Below, piece after piece: positions 20,475-27,934 of a DNA stretch of 64,000 nucleotides; the stretch's first letter is position 1, and each line of letters opens with the position of its first letter. The stretch covers positions 869,724 through 933,723 of the forward strand of contig NZ_WOBR01000004.1 of the NCBI RefSeq assembly GCF_009727955.1, given 5' to 3'. Made by a program: the position numbers and the translations under genes. The notes beneath the pieces are model-generated. The model made no database searches, was not told the origin of the DNA, and saw only the letters and a list, made by a program, of their open reading frames with translations. The stretch is from Aliivibrio fischeri (GTDB lineage: Bacteria > Pseudomonadota > Gammaproteobacteria > Enterobacterales > Vibrionaceae).

Positions 20475-20538
20475 CCGTCAGATTGGCTGGGAAAATATAA
20501 GAAGGAGTTTGACTATTCTCCGTCAGCCCGGCTGACGG
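20475..20538. promoter_or_regulatory. Twin CCGTCA-N4-GGCTG motif in the brnQ leader
   Basis: CCGTCA-GATT-GGCTG at 20475-20489 and CCGTCA-GCCC-GGCTG at 20520-20534, starts 45 bp apart. The second is part of a perfect 9-bp inverted repeat, CCGTCAGCC / GGCTGACGG (20520-20538) around one base. It is GC-rich in an AT-rich gap, 54-117 bp before brnQ. It may be a pair of operators; function is inference. Confidence 0.45.
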
Positions 20539-20570
20539 AAGTGCCGCCAGCCTAGTTAATAATCACTAGA

Positions 20571-20708
20571 ATGACTGCAATAATTGTTGATGTTACACGC
20601 GATACAGATCCGAGCATCATTTTGCACAAAGCAGCAGATTGTTGGACTGTTAGAGAAAGCATGGAAAATTTCCTAGTTATTTATCGTGGTAACCAAATCA
20701 ATATATAA
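20571..20708 (+). CDS. Possible 45-residue small protein
   Basis: A short open frame with a balanced, protein-like composition (begins MTAIIVDVTRDTDPSIILHK). No strong ribosome site precedes it and I recognise no family. It could be a real small protein, a remnant of a larger gene, or chance. The rest of the 433-bp gap (20422-20854) holds the twin motif and the yghU terminator. Confidence 0.3.
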   Translation: MTAIIVDVTRDTDPSIILHKAADCWTVRESMENFLVIYRGNQINI

Positions 20709-20797
20709 GTAATAACTCTCATTGTAAACACTGTTATAGTTAAAAATATTATTATCTCAACAATGATTAGTTGTCTTATCTATATATTAAATCTAAA

Positions 20798-20836
20798 AAG
20801 CCAAGGATTTAATGCCTCACATCAAATCCTTGGCTT
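20798..20836 (-). terminator. Terminator after yghU
   Basis: 13-bp perfect inverted repeat AAGCCAAGGATTT / AAATCCTTGGCTT with a 13-base loop, 19 bp after the yghU stop on the minus strand, followed there by a U tract. Confidence 0.87.
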
Positions 20837-20854
20837 AACTATAGTAACCATAAG

Positions 20855-21715
20855 TTACTCAGGTTTAAGCACTAAAACTTCGGTAATGTCTTTATCACTA
20901 TGACGCTCTGGAACTTGCTCCCATGGTTCTCCCCATGTTCTATTCACAACACGTCCACGCTGGACAGCAGTTCTCGCTAATATCATTTTCGCCCAACGTC
21001 TCACATGAACATAACTACCTACATCCAAAAACGTTTCAGCATTATATAAATAACCAAGAATCAAATTGCCATACCACGGCCAGATAGCCATATCTGCAAT
21101 AGTATATTCATCTCCCGCAATATATTGATTCTTAGCTAACTGCTTATCTAATACATCTAGCTGACGTTTTACTTCCATCGTAAAACGGTTAATTGGGTAT
21201 TCAAATTTCTCTGGTGCATAAGCATAAAAATGCCCAAAACCACCACCAAGATATGGTGCAGAACCATGTAACCAAAATAACCAGTTCATCACTTTTACGC
21301 GCTTTTCAGGTGCTTCTGGTATAAACGCATTAAATTTTTCTGCTAAATATAACAAGATAGAGCCAGATTCAAAGACCTCTATTGGCACTTCTCCAGAAGA
21401 ATCAACAAGAGCTGGAATTTTAGAGTTAGGGTTTACATTAACAAAACCAGATGAGAATTGATCGCCTTCACTAATTTTAATTAAATGCGCATCATATTCC
21501 GCTTTCTTTATTCCTAGCTCTAGCAACTCTTCAAGCATGATTGTCACTTTTTGTCCGTTTGGTGTCCCCATCGAATAAAGTTGTAAATCATGTTTGCCGA
21601 CTGGTAGCTGCTTTTTATGTGTAGCACCTGAAACCGGACGATTAATTTTCGCCCATTCACCACCGCTTTCACTATCAAAGGACCACACTTTAGGTGGGAT
21701 ATATTGTTGTTCCAT
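20855..21715 (-). CDS. yghU: Glutathione transferase / disulfide-bond reductase YghU
   Basis: A 286-residue Nu-class glutathione transferase, very close to E. coli YghU (288 residues): the N-terminal extension with INRPVSGATHKKQLPVGKH, then YSMGTPNGQKVTIMLEELLELG, the glutathione-site motif NPNSKIPALVD, and FESGSILLYLAEKF of the thioredoxin-like domain, then the helical domain with GGGFGHFYAYAPEKFEYPINRFTMEVKRQLDVLDKQL. YghU reduces organic hydroperoxides and disulfides using two glutathiones. A strong AGGAG site precedes the ATG. It follows the second transferase gene by 44 bp in a probable operon whose promoter carries the TetR-type operators. Confidence 0.93.
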   Translation of the reverse strand: MEQQYIPPKVWSFDSESGGEWAKINRPVSGATHKKQLPVGKHDLQLYSMGTPNGQKVTIMLEELLELGIKKAEYDAHLIKISEGDQFSSGFVNVNPNSKIPALVDSSGEVPIEVFESGSILLYLAEKFNAFIPEAPEKRVKVMNWLFWLHGSAPYLGGGFGHFYAYAPEKFEYPINRFTMEVKRQLDVLDKQLAKNQYIAGDEYTIADMAIWPWYGNLILGYLYNAETFLDVGSYVHVRRWAKMILARTAVQRGRVVNRTWGEPWEQVPERHSDKDITEVLVLKPE

Positions 21716-21759
21716 ACTGACTCCTAAAAAACGATATAACTATTTTTATAAAAATAATA

Positions 21760-22452
21760 TTAGTGTTTAGCACTTCCGCTTTTGGCAAAATTTTGCGGAT
21801 AAAGAGAACGATTAGCCTCTTCATCAAACTCTGATTTAAACTCAACGTTGTTTGCTATATTCCGTGCTTTTTCAACAGCAGGACGACTATTGATACCATC
21901 AAACCAACGTTGAATATTTGGGTAAGGAGCTAATCCCTCTTCACCTAAAACAACTGTCGCTTTATCAATCCAACCCCATGCCGAAATATCCGCAATACTA
22001 AACTCATCACCGACAATATATTCACGACCTTCAAGGTGTTTATCCAAAACGTCATAGTGACGCTGTGCTTCAGATAAATAGCGGTTGATTGCATAAGGTA
22101 ATTTTTCAGGTGCAAAATGACGGAAATGTACCGACTGACCGGAAAATGGACCTAGACCCGAAGCGATAAATAATAGCCATGAAAGCATCTCGGCGCGGTC
22201 TTCTGCTTTGCCACCAAGCTTTCCTCTCGTTTCTGATAAATAAAGTAAAATCGCACTTGAATCAAAAACACGAACTCCATCATCTACGATTGCAGGTGCT
22301 TTCCCATTTGGATTAATCGCTCGGTATTCCTTTGTATGCTGCTCACCTTTTAATGTATCTACGGGCATTAACTCAAACGGCAATTCAGTTTCAGCTAAAT
22401 ATAATGCAATTTTCATTGGGTTAGGTGTTTGATGAAAATAAAACTTAAGCAT
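21760..22452 (-). CDS. Glutathione S-transferase family protein
   Basis: A 230-residue cytosolic glutathione transferase with thioredoxin-like N domain (FYFHQTPNPMKIALYLAE, then NPNGKAPAIVDDGVRVFDSSAILLYL in outline, with the cis-proline and glutathione gamma-glutamyl contacts) and an all-alpha C domain (YIVGDEFSIADISAWGWID). It resembles the YfcG/Nu-like transferases. It is the first gene after the divergent TetR regulator, separated by a 144-bp promoter region with two palindromic operators, and runs into yghU. A role in removing electrophiles or peroxides is inferred from the family and context. Confidence 0.88.
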   Translation of the reverse strand: MLKFYFHQTPNPMKIALYLAETELPFELMPVDTLKGEQHTKEYRAINPNGKAPAIVDDGVRVFDSSAILLYLSETRGKLGGKAEDRAEMLSWLLFIASGLGPFSGQSVHFRHFAPEKLPYAINRYLSEAQRHYDVLDKHLEGREYIVGDEFSIADISAWGWIDKATVVLGEEGLAPYPNIQRWFDGINSRPAVEKARNIANNVEFKSEFDEEANRSLYPQNFAKSGSAKH

Positions 22453-22532
22453 ATTGATATCCTTCTAATGACAAAATAAACCAGCATTACAACCGACTGG
22501 TATTCGTTGGGCTAAAAACAATATAACTAGAC

Positions 22533-22572
22533 TTGAACGATCGTTCAAGATAATATTTGAACAAATGTTCAA
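22533..22572. promoter_or_regulatory. Twin TetR-type operators TTGAAC-N4-GTTCAA
   Basis: TTGAACGATCGTTCAA at 22533-22548 (perfect palindrome, extending to 18 bp with flanking C/G) and TTGAACAAATGTTCAA at 22557-22572. Centres are 24 bp apart. They sit between the divergent transferase operon and the TetR gene, so autoregulation plus control of the transferases is expected. Confidence 0.8.
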
Positions 22573-22596
22573 GAAAGTTATTAAAGGCATATTCTT

Positions 22597-23181
22597 ATGG
22601 CTAAAAATTCGAAGTTTGATCGCGTACAAGTTGTTGATAAAGCAGTTGATCTTTATTGGGAGAAAGGATTCCATGGGACATCAATGCGTAATCTTCAAGA
22701 AGTGATAGATATGCGTCCAGGAAGTATTTATGCCACCTTTGGCAGCAAAGAAGGATTATTTAAAGAATCGTTACAGCGTTACACTCAATCTGGTATTTTG
22801 CATTTAGAACAATGCTGTCATGAACAAAAATCTCCTTTACTGGGGCTTAAGTCATTTATTCATAACATTGTTGTCGAGAAACGCTCTAGTGCGCCAAGTG
22901 GCATGTGCATGTTAGTAAAAACGGTCACTGAATTAACGAATGAAAATGAAGAATTATTAACTGAAGCAAAACGCTCTTTGAAGATAATGGAATCTGAGTT
23001 TGAAAAGGTATTAAAACAAGCGCAAGAAATTGGAGAAATAGAGAAAGAGAAAGATACAAAACAGCTTGCTCAATTTGTTCAGGTCCAAATAGCAGGATTA
23101 AGAACGTATGCACGCACTGTAGATAGCGATCTTCCATTACAGAACATGCTGGATAATATGTTTAGTCACTACCCATTCTAA
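22597..23181 (+). CDS. TetR-family regulator of the glutathione transferase operon
   Basis: A 194-residue TetR repressor. The N-terminal helix-turn-helix reads AVDLYWEKGFHGTSMRNLQEVIDMRPGSIYATFGSKEGLFKES in outline. The ligand domain contains several cysteines (paired CC near residue 72 and SGMCML near 104) reminiscent of NemR-type regulators, which sense electrophiles and hypochlorite through cysteine. Divergent from two glutathione transferase genes with two operators between them. Redox or electrophile sensing is inference from cysteines and neighbours; the direct evidence is the DNA-binding domain and the palindromes. Confidence 0.87.
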   Translation: MAKNSKFDRVQVVDKAVDLYWEKGFHGTSMRNLQEVIDMRPGSIYATFGSKEGLFKESLQRYTQSGILHLEQCCHEQKSPLLGLKSFIHNIVVEKRSSAPSGMCMLVKTVTELTNENEELLTEAKRSLKIMESEFEKVLKQAQEIGEIEKEKDTKQLAQFVQVQIAGLRTYARTVDSDLPLQNMLDNMFSHYPF

Positions 23182-23209
23182 ATATCATTTACTTGTGTGG
23201 AACAATACT

Positions 23210-23235
23210 TATCCGAACATATAAATGCTCGGATA
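23210..23235. terminator. Hairpin between convergent TetR and DUF2127 genes
   Basis: TATCCGAACAT / ATGCTCGGATA, 11-bp stem with one mismatch and a 4-base loop. No T tract on either side, so only a weak terminator candidate. Confidence 0.45.
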
Positions 23236-23274
23236 GTAAAATATCAGCACAAATGGACAACAATGAACTAAAGA

Positions 23275-23748
23275 TTATAGTGAGTGTTCCCTTTGCATTT
23301 TTCTTTCGTTATACAGCGCATATGCCATATAAGCTACAATAAATACGTTAATAAAAAAGACACCAATACCTAATACGTTTGTATGAAAAATCATTTCATA
23401 AACTTCAAAAGGCAAATAAATTGCACCGCTCACCAAAGCAAACCATTCAGTCCATACAAGACCTTGCCATAGACCATAAGCTTCAACTAACCGAATGGCA
23501 GAATAAACTAATGCGCCAATAGCTAATAACCCCATTCGTGCATCAGTTAATCCGCTAGCAGCATGAATAAAAATACTAGGAAGGTGCCCTGCCGGATTCA
23601 AATGCAAACGACTAACGATATTTTCAGCAAGTTGACGCATATTATGACCAGCAAGAACATGCAAACCAAACCCAACCAAAAGAGATGCTATACCTTTACA
23701 AGCCTCTAATACCGCAACGGCTCGCAACCCTTTTTTTACTACTTTCAT
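23275..23748 (-). CDS. DUF2127 family membrane protein
   Basis: A 157-residue protein with about four hydrophobic segments, matching the DUF2127 family in layout: LRAVAVLEACKGIASLLVGFG at the start, a central amphipathic loop and VEAYGLWQGLVWTEWFALVSGAIYLPFEVYE. The ATG at 23748 (AAGAG 6 bases upstream) is preferred over the upstream in-frame start, which would add nine charged residues. No function is known for the family. It does not appear to share a transcript with a neighbour. Confidence 0.8.
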   Translation of the reverse strand: MKVVKKGLRAVAVLEACKGIASLLVGFGLHVLAGHNMRQLAENIVSRLHLNPAGHLPSIFIHAASGLTDARMGLLAIGALVYSAIRLVEAYGLWQGLVWTEWFALVSGAIYLPFEVYEMIFHTNVLGIGVFFINVFIVAYMAYALYNERKMQREHSL

Positions 23749-23941
23749 GTTTTTCTCTTTTATAACGATGAACACTGCTTATAGACAACAGTGCTTAACA
23801 AGAGTCGAAGTATCTGCCTTTATCTTCAGCTTTAAAAGTTATTTTAATATAAAAAAAGCCCTGCTTGAGCTTTATCAAACAGAGCTTTATATTTTCAATA
23901 AAACTAGCATGTTACAAAAAGGTAATGTGAATAGACAGATT

Positions 23942-24679
23942 TTACAAGCTTTCAGCAATATTGACGGTATGAGAAATTACGCTAGTCCCTTTCCCGATAT
24001 CTCCGTGCCCAGGAATAACCAATTTAGTTTCAGGGTATTTTATTAACACATTTTTGGCTGATTGAGCCCATTGAGCGAGGTCTGCATCACCTGTCCAGCC
24101 AATGGTATTCACCTCATTAGCTCGCATTAGGCATCCACCTAATAACACTTTTTCTTTAGGAAACCATATAACAGAGTTATCTTTTGAATGTCCTGGTCCC
24201 GGATAAAAAACCTCAATTTTATTATCCAATAAAACAGATTCCTGAGCGTCTAACTCATGATTTGCCGCTTTTTTATTATCATTAACAAGCAGTGTATTAG
24301 TTAATTTTGTAGCATAAGTATCAAATCCATGTTCTTGCAAATATTCTAAACCACCAGTTTGGTCTTCATGAAAATGTGTAAATACTGTTTTTTTAAGCGT
24401 TAAATCTCTGTTCTCAATCCATGTCATCAATTGAGGCATATTTTCAGCATTCCATGGAGTATCAATAAGATACGCATCTTTACCATCTATATAAATCAAT
24501 GAGTTTGCATCAATAACAATTGGGTTATCCGGACTTTTTAAATTTTTAAATTCTCGAAATGATTTCACCAAAAAAATATTGGTTGTAACTTCTTCAAATT
24601 GAAGAGGCTTAATCACTGGTGCAGACAAGGTATTAAAACTAACAAAAGCAGCGACTATACCTGTAATAAACTTAAACAT
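23942..24679 (-). CDS. Subclass B1 metallo-beta-lactamase
   Basis: A 245-residue secreted zinc hydrolase (signal peptide about 1-19) with every zinc ligand of subclass B1: HFHED (three ligands, His-x-His-x-Asp), the histidine in GPGHSKDN, the cysteine in LLGGCLM and the histidine in VIPGHGD. The stretch NKIEVFYPGPGH and the AYLIDTPW segment are as in IMP-type carbapenemases. Family knowledge implies hydrolysis of penicillins, cephalosporins and probably carbapenems in the periplasm. GGAAAG precedes the ATG. No integron or IS is adjacent; it is divergent from the operon starting at 24874, 194 bp away. It could also be an ancestral enzyme with weak activity. Confidence 0.9.
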   Translation of the reverse strand: MFKFITGIVAAFVSFNTLSAPVIKPLQFEEVTTNIFLVKSFREFKNLKSPDNPIVIDANSLIYIDGKDAYLIDTPWNAENMPQLMTWIENRDLTLKKTVFTHFHEDQTGGLEYLQEHGFDTYATKLTNTLLVNDNKKAANHELDAQESVLLDNKIEVFYPGPGHSKDNSVIWFPKEKVLLGGCLMRANEVNTIGWTGDADLAQWAQSAKNVLIKYPETKLVIPGHGDIGKGTSVISHTVNIAESL

Positions 24680-24873
24680 GAGTGACTTTCCCTTTTCCTC
24701 ATTAGTATGAAATTAAACAATACACGTATTATCTATACCAAGTGTTAATGCAATGTAAGAACAATCATTTTCTCCACTATGTGTTAATAATTAAATTCAA
24801 AAAGCAATTTTGTACAATATCACTCTATCTCATTGAATTAATCTAATAAAAATTACAAATGGATTAGTAAAGA

Positions 24874-25533
24874 ATGATGGATCAAAATTATTTTTGGCTT
24901 AGAGATAATAACGATATCAGCACGGTTGCTACGCTTGGCCCCAAAAGCTCAAGCAGTGAAGCCGCCGCAAACTATTTTTCGACTCTTATCAATCGCCCAT
25001 TAAAAATACTGCTTTTCGATACGTTTGAAGAGGCATCAGACTATGTGGAGTTATCCGATAGCGCAGCCTTATTAGTTGCAAATGCATATCAAAAAACTGA
25101 CTTTTTCTATATGAACCCAAAGACATTACTTTCTGGTTCCTTCTTTTTTTCTCCCCCTGCTTATCATCTTTGCTGTAAAGACATAAATGCACTACAGCAA
25201 AAAGTGAACAATAACGAAATCATCAATATAGATACACATCATGCTCCACTTTCTCGTTTAGATGACTTGATAAAAACAGCCAATCAAAGCGTTATCGATT
25301 TATCAAACGCTCGCTTTAACATCCGTCTTTCAACGTCAACTAGTCAAGCTGCCATTCATGTTGCTGAAGGACATTCTGATTGCTGTCTTGTTAACTCGGA
25401 TTCAATCGCACTATACCAATTAAAGAAAATTTCAGCGCCCCTAACAATAAATATGACATGGGCACTTTTTATAAAAAACCAACAACGTCAAAAGGAAGAG
25501 GCTAAATGGATAACCACAAATGCGTACTCGTAA
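24874..25533 (+). CDS. BacA-like prephenate decarboxylase/dehydratase-family protein
   Basis: A 219-residue protein of the prephenate dehydratase-like (PBP-type) fold. TLGPKSSSSEAAANYF matches the N-terminal LGPxGTxSE loop, and LSTSTSQAAIHVAEGHSDCCLVNSDSIALY plus MTWALFIKNQQ at the end read like bacilysin enzyme BacA (about 204 residues), a prephenate decarboxylase. Intermediate points such as DTFEEA and DFFYM also agree. It lacks the ACT domain and mutase domain of the housekeeping PheA. It is the first gene of a six-gene operon; the stop overlaps the next start by 28 bp. Using prephenate or a related acid as substrate is inference; BacA similarity was judged from memory. Confidence 0.65.
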   Translation: MMDQNYFWLRDNNDISTVATLGPKSSSSEAAANYFSTLINRPLKILLFDTFEEASDYVELSDSAALLVANAYQKTDFFYMNPKTLLSGSFFFSPPAYHLCCKDINALQQKVNNNEIINIDTHHAPLSRLDDLIKTANQSVIDLSNARFNIRLSTSTSQAAIHVAEGHSDCCLVNSDSIALYQLKKISAPLTINMTWALFIKNQQRQKEEAKWITTNAYS

Positions 25534-25910
25534 TAGATAAAGCTCTGCCACAAGGGTTAATTGCGAATACTGCGGCCGTTCTAACATTATCGCTAGGTAA
25601 ATTGCATCCCGAACTGATTGGTGCTGATAACGTCAATAAAAATGGGGAGATCCATACCGGAATCACATCGATTCCGATCCCTATATTGGCGAGCTCTTCT
25701 CATAAAATAAAAGAAATAAGAGCATCTTTAAAAGAAGAAGCCACATTAGTTGATTTTTCTAATGTGGCTCAAACAACCAAAAACTACCAAGACTATTCAG
25801 ACAAACTTGCAGCAACGAGACCTGAAGATATTGAATACCTTGGTATCGCAATTTATGGCACCAAAAAAATCATCAATAAACACACTGGAAACTTGGGGTT
25901 AATAAGATGA
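25506..25910 (+). CDS. DUF2000 family protein
   Basis: A 134-residue protein of the DUF2000 family, whose fold is related to peptidyl-tRNA hydrolase 2. Features are CVLVIDKALPQGLIANTAAVLTLSLG at the start, then HTGITSIPIPIL and YLGIAIYG near the end. The GAGG ribosome site lies inside the end of the preceding gene, and the genes overlap by 28 bp, implying translational coupling. The last four bases overlap the next start (ATGA). No biochemical role is established for the family. Confidence 0.8.
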   Translation: MDNHKCVLVIDKALPQGLIANTAAVLTLSLGKLHPELIGADNVNKNGEIHTGITSIPIPILASSSHKIKEIRASLKEEATLVDFSNVAQTTKNYQDYSDKLAATRPEDIEYLGIAIYGTKKIINKHTGNLGLIR

Positions 25911-26665
25911 GTATAATGAATAATATGGTACTAATTTCAGGTCAACCTTACCAAAGAGGGTCGATTTTAAGTTCTGATGAGCAACCAATAAAAACCATCT
26001 CACTCTCTCCATTCTTTATGGATATACACCCAGTATTAAATAAAGATTACCGTGTTTTTATTGAGCAAGGTGGTTATTCAGACCCTAGATATTGGTCAAC
26101 AACTGGATTCAAATTCATCCAAGAGCACAATATTACTGAACCTTTATATTGGAATGATCCCAATTGGAATGGGGATAAAAAACCAGTCACAGGGATCAGT
26201 TGGCATGAAGCTCAAGCTTTTGCTTGTTTTGTTGGTAAAGAACTTCCAACTGAATCGCAGTGGGAATACGCGGCAAAAGGAAATGATAACCGTATGTATC
26301 CTTGGGGAAATACAGAGCCAGATTTAAATATCGCGAATTTCGCTCCCGATTGTGAACCAGTTGAATTTAATCGAAGCTCAACAGACTGGGATGCTCATCC
26401 ACAAAATCGATCTCCTTTTGGTTGTATAGATATGGGGGGAAACCTTGCAGAGTGGTGTTTAGATAATTATTTACCAAATTATGCATGGGATGATAACCAT
26501 GTTGATCCACTTTGTATTTTAGACATCTCTTTTGATCATGTGGTGAGAGGCGGTTCAGGCTTACACGATGAAAATTATATGCGCAGCACCAGCAGAGATA
26601 ATTATCCCCCAACGGTAAGAGATAATATTGTTGGTTTTCGTTGTGTAAAAAACATTACAGAGTAG
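25907..26665 (+). CDS. FGE/SUMF1-fold protein (EgtB/PvdO-like) without the catalytic cysteines
   Basis: A 252-residue protein with the formylglycine-generating-enzyme fold: PFFMDIHPVLNKDYRVF (start of the domain), VTGISWHEAQAFACFVGKELPTESQWEYAAKG, MYPWGN, DMGGNLAEWCLDN and VVRGGS..GFRCVKN. In true formylglycine-generating enzymes two cysteines follow the RGGS motif; here that stretch is GLHDENYMRSTSRDNY with no cysteine, so sulfatase maturation is unlikely. Relatives with other chemistry include EgtB (C-S bond formation with O2) and PvdO (chromophore oxidation). It overlaps the DUF2000 gene by 4 bp and is 13 bp before the molybdopterin enzyme. Its reaction is unknown. Confidence 0.8.
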   Translation: MSIMNNMVLISGQPYQRGSILSSDEQPIKTISLSPFFMDIHPVLNKDYRVFIEQGGYSDPRYWSTTGFKFIQEHNITEPLYWNDPNWNGDKKPVTGISWHEAQAFACFVGKELPTESQWEYAAKGNDNRMYPWGNTEPDLNIANFAPDCEPVEFNRSSTDWDAHPQNRSPFGCIDMGGNLAEWCLDNYLPNYAWDDNHVDPLCILDISFDHVVRGGSGLHDENYMRSTSRDNYPPTVRDNIVGFRCVKNITE

Positions 26666-26678
26666 GTTGTGAGGTTGT

Positions 26679-27320
26679 ATGGAACAGTTTGAAAAGACCC
26701 CTTTTATTGAGAAAAAACCGTCCTCTCTAAGATATTATCAAGAAGGGCCACAAGAAACGCATGAAAATGCACCCAAGGTATTAAAAGTCTTTTTATCTAA
26801 TGAAAGTAAACCGTTAGAAATCACATTAGATGAACTTAAAAATATAGCGCCAATCACTGAGAATCGCCGTGTTGTGTGCGTATGTAATTGGAGTATTCGT
26901 CGTACGTGGACTGGTGTACTACTGGCTGATGTAATGGAATATCTCGACATCGATCCGAACAAATACACTGGCCATTTTTTAAAGCAATTAAGCTTTGGTA
27001 CAGATAAAGGACAATACGATTCGACACTGTCTTATTCACAAGCCATAACAAATCGAGCGATGTTGGTTTGGGATGTAGATGGAGAGCCATTAAGCCTTGA
27101 AGAAGGATACCCTCTTAGGCTAATCGACTTTTCACTTTACCGCTACAAAGGGGTTAAATGCCTTTCTGAATTACACTTCACCACCGAATTTAACTCGGGC
27201 TTTTGGGAAACAAAAGCAGGATATTGTAAAGAAGGGAAAATCAAAGCAAAACGCTACAAAATTGTTGATTTACAAGAGCACCGTTTCATTGATGGAACCG
27301 GTGAGGTCACTGAATTTTAA
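26679..27320 (+). CDS. Sulfite-oxidase-type molybdopterin-binding oxidoreductase
   Basis: A 213-residue single-domain protein of the oxidoreductase molybdopterin-binding family (sulfite oxidase/YedY fold). The likely molybdenum ligand is Cys67 in VVCVCNWSIRRTWTGVLLADVM, a typical CxxNW..G motif; a second cysteine (Cys69) is nearby. VWDVDGEPLSLEEGYPLRLI and YKGVKCLSELHF match conserved parts of the fold. There is no signal peptide, so it is probably cytoplasmic, unlike YedY/MsrP. It starts 13 bp after the FGE-like gene with GAGG 4 bases before the ATG. Substrate unknown; co-location suggests it acts on the same metabolite as its neighbours. Confidence 0.85.
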   Translation: MEQFEKTPFIEKKPSSLRYYQEGPQETHENAPKVLKVFLSNESKPLEITLDELKNIAPITENRRVVCVCNWSIRRTWTGVLLADVMEYLDIDPNKYTGHFLKQLSFGTDKGQYDSTLSYSQAITNRAMLVWDVDGEPLSLEEGYPLRLIDFSLYRYKGVKCLSELHFTTEFNSGFWETKAGYCKEGKIKAKRYKIVDLQEHRFIDGTGEVTEF

Positions 27321-27326
27321 GGACAA

Positions 27327-27932
27327 ATGATGACTTTATTTCTTGCTATGGCGATGTTCGCCTTGGTTACTTCACTCTCCCCTGGGCCTGTAAATATTCT
27401 AGCAACCATTACTGGGGCAAATCACGGTTATGTAAGGACTATTCCACATATTTTTGGTGCTACTATTGGATTTGTGTCTATTCTTATTATTTTAGGTTTA
27501 GGATTGATACAAGCCTTTGATGGTTCACATACTGCAACACAAGTACTTAATTATCTTGGCAGTGCTTTCTTACTTTATTTGGCTTATAAGGTTGCAACAA
27601 GCAGTAAAACTGAACAGGATGAAACAAAGAAAAACGACGCTCCTACTATGTTCCAAGGCCTTTTGTGTCAATGGCTTAACCCTAAAGCTTGGATTGTTTC
27701 ACTTTCAGGGGTAACCGTATTTTCTAGCAACGGTGTGATTCCACTCGAAGATCTCGGGGCATTTAGTGTGATATTTTTTATCGTATGTTACTGCTGTATA
27801 TCAACTTGGGCCTTATTAGGCCTTACCATTGGAAAGTATCTCGAACATCCTATCCACTATAAGTTATTTAATCGTATTATGGGAGGGTTGCTCGCACTAA
27901 CAGTAGTGTATGTATTCTTTATATCAAAATAA
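27327..27932 (+). CDS. LysE/RhtB-family exporter
   Basis: A 201-residue inner-membrane exporter with six predicted helices. The family signature SPGPVNILATITGANHG occupies residues about 18-34, and LLCQWLNPKAWIVSLSG marks the second conserved region. LysE-type proteins export amino acids and close analogues. The start is ambiguous by one codon (ATGATG); the second ATG has slightly better spacing from AAGGA. It is 6 bp after the molybdopterin gene and 2 bp before the AraC gene. Its presence in this operon suggests that the product is amino-acid-like and leaves the cell. Confidence 0.9.
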   Translation: MMTLFLAMAMFALVTSLSPGPVNILATITGANHGYVRTIPHIFGATIGFVSILIILGLGLIQAFDGSHTATQVLNYLGSAFLLYLAYKVATSSKTEQDETKKNDAPTMFQGLLCQWLNPKAWIVSLSGVTVFSSNGVIPLEDLGAFSVIFFIVCYCCISTWALLGLTIGKYLEHPIHYKLFNRIMGGLLALTVVYVFFISK

Positions 27933-27934
27933 TA

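Noticed and set aside
23747-24046. Plus-strand open frame overlapping the start of DUF2127 and the end of the metallo-beta-lactamase
   Set aside because: Overlaps two well-supported genes on the other strand and shows no family.
25907-26665. True formylglycine-generating enzyme for sulfatases
   Set aside because: No cysteines at the active-site position and no sulfatase gene in the window.
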